This document shows, piece by piece, positions 62,881 through 64,000 of a stretch of DNA of 64,000 bases. The stretch spans positions 29,828-93,827 of the forward strand of contig JAYRMR010000017.1 in NCBI GenBank assembly GCA_041912595.1, written 5' to 3'. The translations under genes and the position numbers were made by a program. Every line of letters starts with the position of its first letter. Position 1 is the stretch's first letter. The notes under the pieces are model-generated. The model did not search any database, was not told the DNA's origin, and saw only the letters and a list, made by a program, of their open reading frames with translations. This DNA comes from Roseateles_B sp041912595 (GTDB taxonomy: Bacteria > Pseudomonadota > Gammaproteobacteria > Burkholderiales > Burkholderiaceae_C).

Positions 62881-63875
62881 GGCACCTCCTATTGGGCCTC
62901 AGATTGAGGCTCGAAGGTGTCTACTTGATCCGGGGCGATTCAGAGAAGGGGTTCGGACGTGTGGCACACGTGCCGTTCATCCTTGACCACCGCCCTTGCT
63001 ATCACCGCCATGCCAACCAGTTCCTAATCGATCTCGGTTTGGGCGTATGGAGCCGCGCCTCGCGAGGCAAAGACTCAGCGACGCTTCCGCCTTCGGCTGC
63101 GACATTGAAGGATTACGCAGCGTGGCTGGCGAACTACCTTGAGTACTGCCATCGACGAGGGAAAGACCCGTTGAAGGCCGAGTACCTGATCGACCTTGTG
63201 CGGTCATATCAAGGTGAGATGCTGTCGGGGAGTTGGTCGAAAGACAACCGAGCACTTGCTGCCAAGACAGTCAACTGCAGAGTCGATCTCGCCTGCTCAT
63301 TTCAGTTGTGGGCCGTAGACAAAGGACTGCGTAGTCCATTTCGCATTCCCAAAGTGCGGAAGACGCTCACGATAGACAGCCCGCGCAGCAGCGGCGCGAC
63401 GGCAACTAAGGTGATTCAGGCACGCAAAGGCAAGGCGAGGGAAGGCAAGCGTCGCCTTGGGTTCCCGGATCAAAAGGTCATCGGTGCGTGGCTGCAGCGT
63501 GTCAAAGAGAAGTGCGCCACTGAAGGGCTGATCGCCGAAACCATCCTGGAGACGGCGATCCGTCGAGCCGAAGCGGCGGCATGGCGTATAGACACATTGC
63601 CTCTCAATCCGGACGAATGGATCGTCGTCAATCAGGATCGCCCGCTCGAGCATCAGTCCGTACTGGTCACTCTTCTGTACGGTACCAAGGGTGCTGACTA
63701 CGGCTATGACCGCGGAGACAAGATCGGACCAGAAGGGAAGATCCATGTGCCGATGCCGCTGGCTTTGAAACTGCACGAGTATCGCCAGAAGGTGCGCCCT
63801 AAAGCTCTGACCATTGCGCTGCGTAAGGCACGGAGCGTGCGCGAGGCAGAAGCAATGCGTCGAAACATCGTGCAG

Positions 63876-64000
63876 TGTTGACGCCGACTGAAATTTGACC
63901 CACCCGCGAGGGTTCTGCCGACCGAAATTTGACCCAGGTGTTCAACCTACCCTGCCCGAGATATCCACAGCTGGGCGGGGGTGTGAGGAGTGATCACCAT
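63876..64000 (+). mobile_element. end of a probable IS21-type element (continues beyond the window)
   Basis: From TGTTGACGCC at 63876 the sequence changes character. It carries the direct repeat GCCGACTGAAATTTGACCCA (63882-) and GCCGACCGAAATTTGACCCA (63917-), the multiple terminal repeats typical of IS21-family ends. At the window edge GAGGAG precedes GTGATCACCAT, which looks like the start of istA (GTG at 63990 or ATG at 63999). The element appears to have cut the recombinase gene. Only its first 125 bp are visible. Confidence 0.65.

Larger units (their letters stand above)
61709..62942 (-). mobile_element. complete IS3-family insertion sequence (1234 bp)
   Basis: The ends are inverted repeats: TGAATCGCCCCGG at 61709 and its complement ending at 62942, with TAGACACC completing a 27-bp repeat at 22 of 27 positions. 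GAG flanks both ends (61706-61708 and 62943-62945), a 3-bp target duplication. It encodes orfA and orfB on the minus strand with a frameshift slip site. The clean ends and duplication suggest recent insertion. Confidence 0.95.
61625..63881 (+). pseudogene. tyrosine-recombinase gene split by an IS and cut at its 3' end
   Basis: If the IS at 61709-62942 and one GAG copy are removed, a frame from ATG 61625 (MEVENHTTDKAADYPYRVVY, ASPGFLE) joins EKGFGRVAHVPFILDHRP in phase. It continues through a SAM-like core-binding domain (ATLKDYAAWLANYLEYCHRR; then VNCRVDLACSFQLWAVDKGL) into a catalytic domain with ETAIRRAEAAAWRIDTL as the first arginine region. It stops at 63881 without the H-x-x-R box or nucleophilic tyrosine. 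The last codons (CAG TGT TGA) run into the end of another element. It is therefore non-functional as seen. Confidence 0.75.

Overview
The window is high-GC chromosomal DNA, most likely from a betaproteobacterium of the order Burkholderiales (Roseateles/Mitsuaria/Rubrivivax/Leptothrix-type relatives). The clues are the tamA-tamB pair, an S41 peptidase N-terminus, a PEP-CTERM protein with an EpsA-type regulator, a DUF4212 protein, fahA next to DUF2783, and strong third-position GC bias that opens very long false frames opposite real genes. The genus is an inference; no rRNA is present.

Layout. 1-1187: start of an S41 peptidase gene and a small membrane protein. 1188-10056: an integrated element of about 8.9 kb in the 3' end of tRNA-Arg(CCU). 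It has an imperfect duplication of the tRNA end, matching 12-bp-spaced arm-type repeats at both ends, and an integrase. All recognisable genes lie on the minus strand: small genes, AlpA-like regulator, zinc-finger primase piece, RepA-like ATPase and an HK97-type major capsid protein, with no portal, terminase or protease. 10197-23600: PEP-CTERM protein, tamB-tamA-VWA operon, EAL protein, S9 peptidase, MoxR ATPase, diheme cytochrome c. 23725-28921: HD-GYP protein, unknown lipoprotein, GAF-like/GGDEF cyclase, membrane protein. 29007-35000: tRNA-Ser(UGA), apaH, CNNM/CorC-like protein, SapC-family protein, Tat-exported amidase, FeeM-like acyltransferase. 35156-41638: divergent IclR regulator and an operon (MBL protein, VOC protein, flavin monooxygenase, DUF2783, fumarylacetoacetase, exported protein) that looks like aromatic-compound catabolism ending in fumarylacetoacetate. 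41770-46766: membrane proteins, an AA10 (GbpA-like) chitin-active secreted protein, EpsA-like LuxR regulator, VanZ-like protein, tRNA-Thr(CGU). 46850-61353: globin-coupled GGDEF protein, fbp, pepN, prfB with its programmed frameshift, DUF4212 protein, secreted metalloprotease, hydrolase, GNAT, ArsC-like protein, acyl-CoA synthetase, DUF2975/HTH pair. 61479-64000: a second mobile patch: a ybaK stump, then a tyrosine-recombinase gene split by an IS3-family element (3-bp target duplication, 1234 bp) and cut at its 3' end by what looks like an IS21-type element running out of the window.

Themes. Four c-di-GMP enzymes (EAL, HD-GYP, two GGDEF) lie within 30 kb. A 13-14 bp sequence (core CAAGACCTGACCC) recurs at least six times exactly or nearly so in the chromosomal part and is absent from the integrated element; this and the capsid-carrying satellite-like island are the most unusual features.
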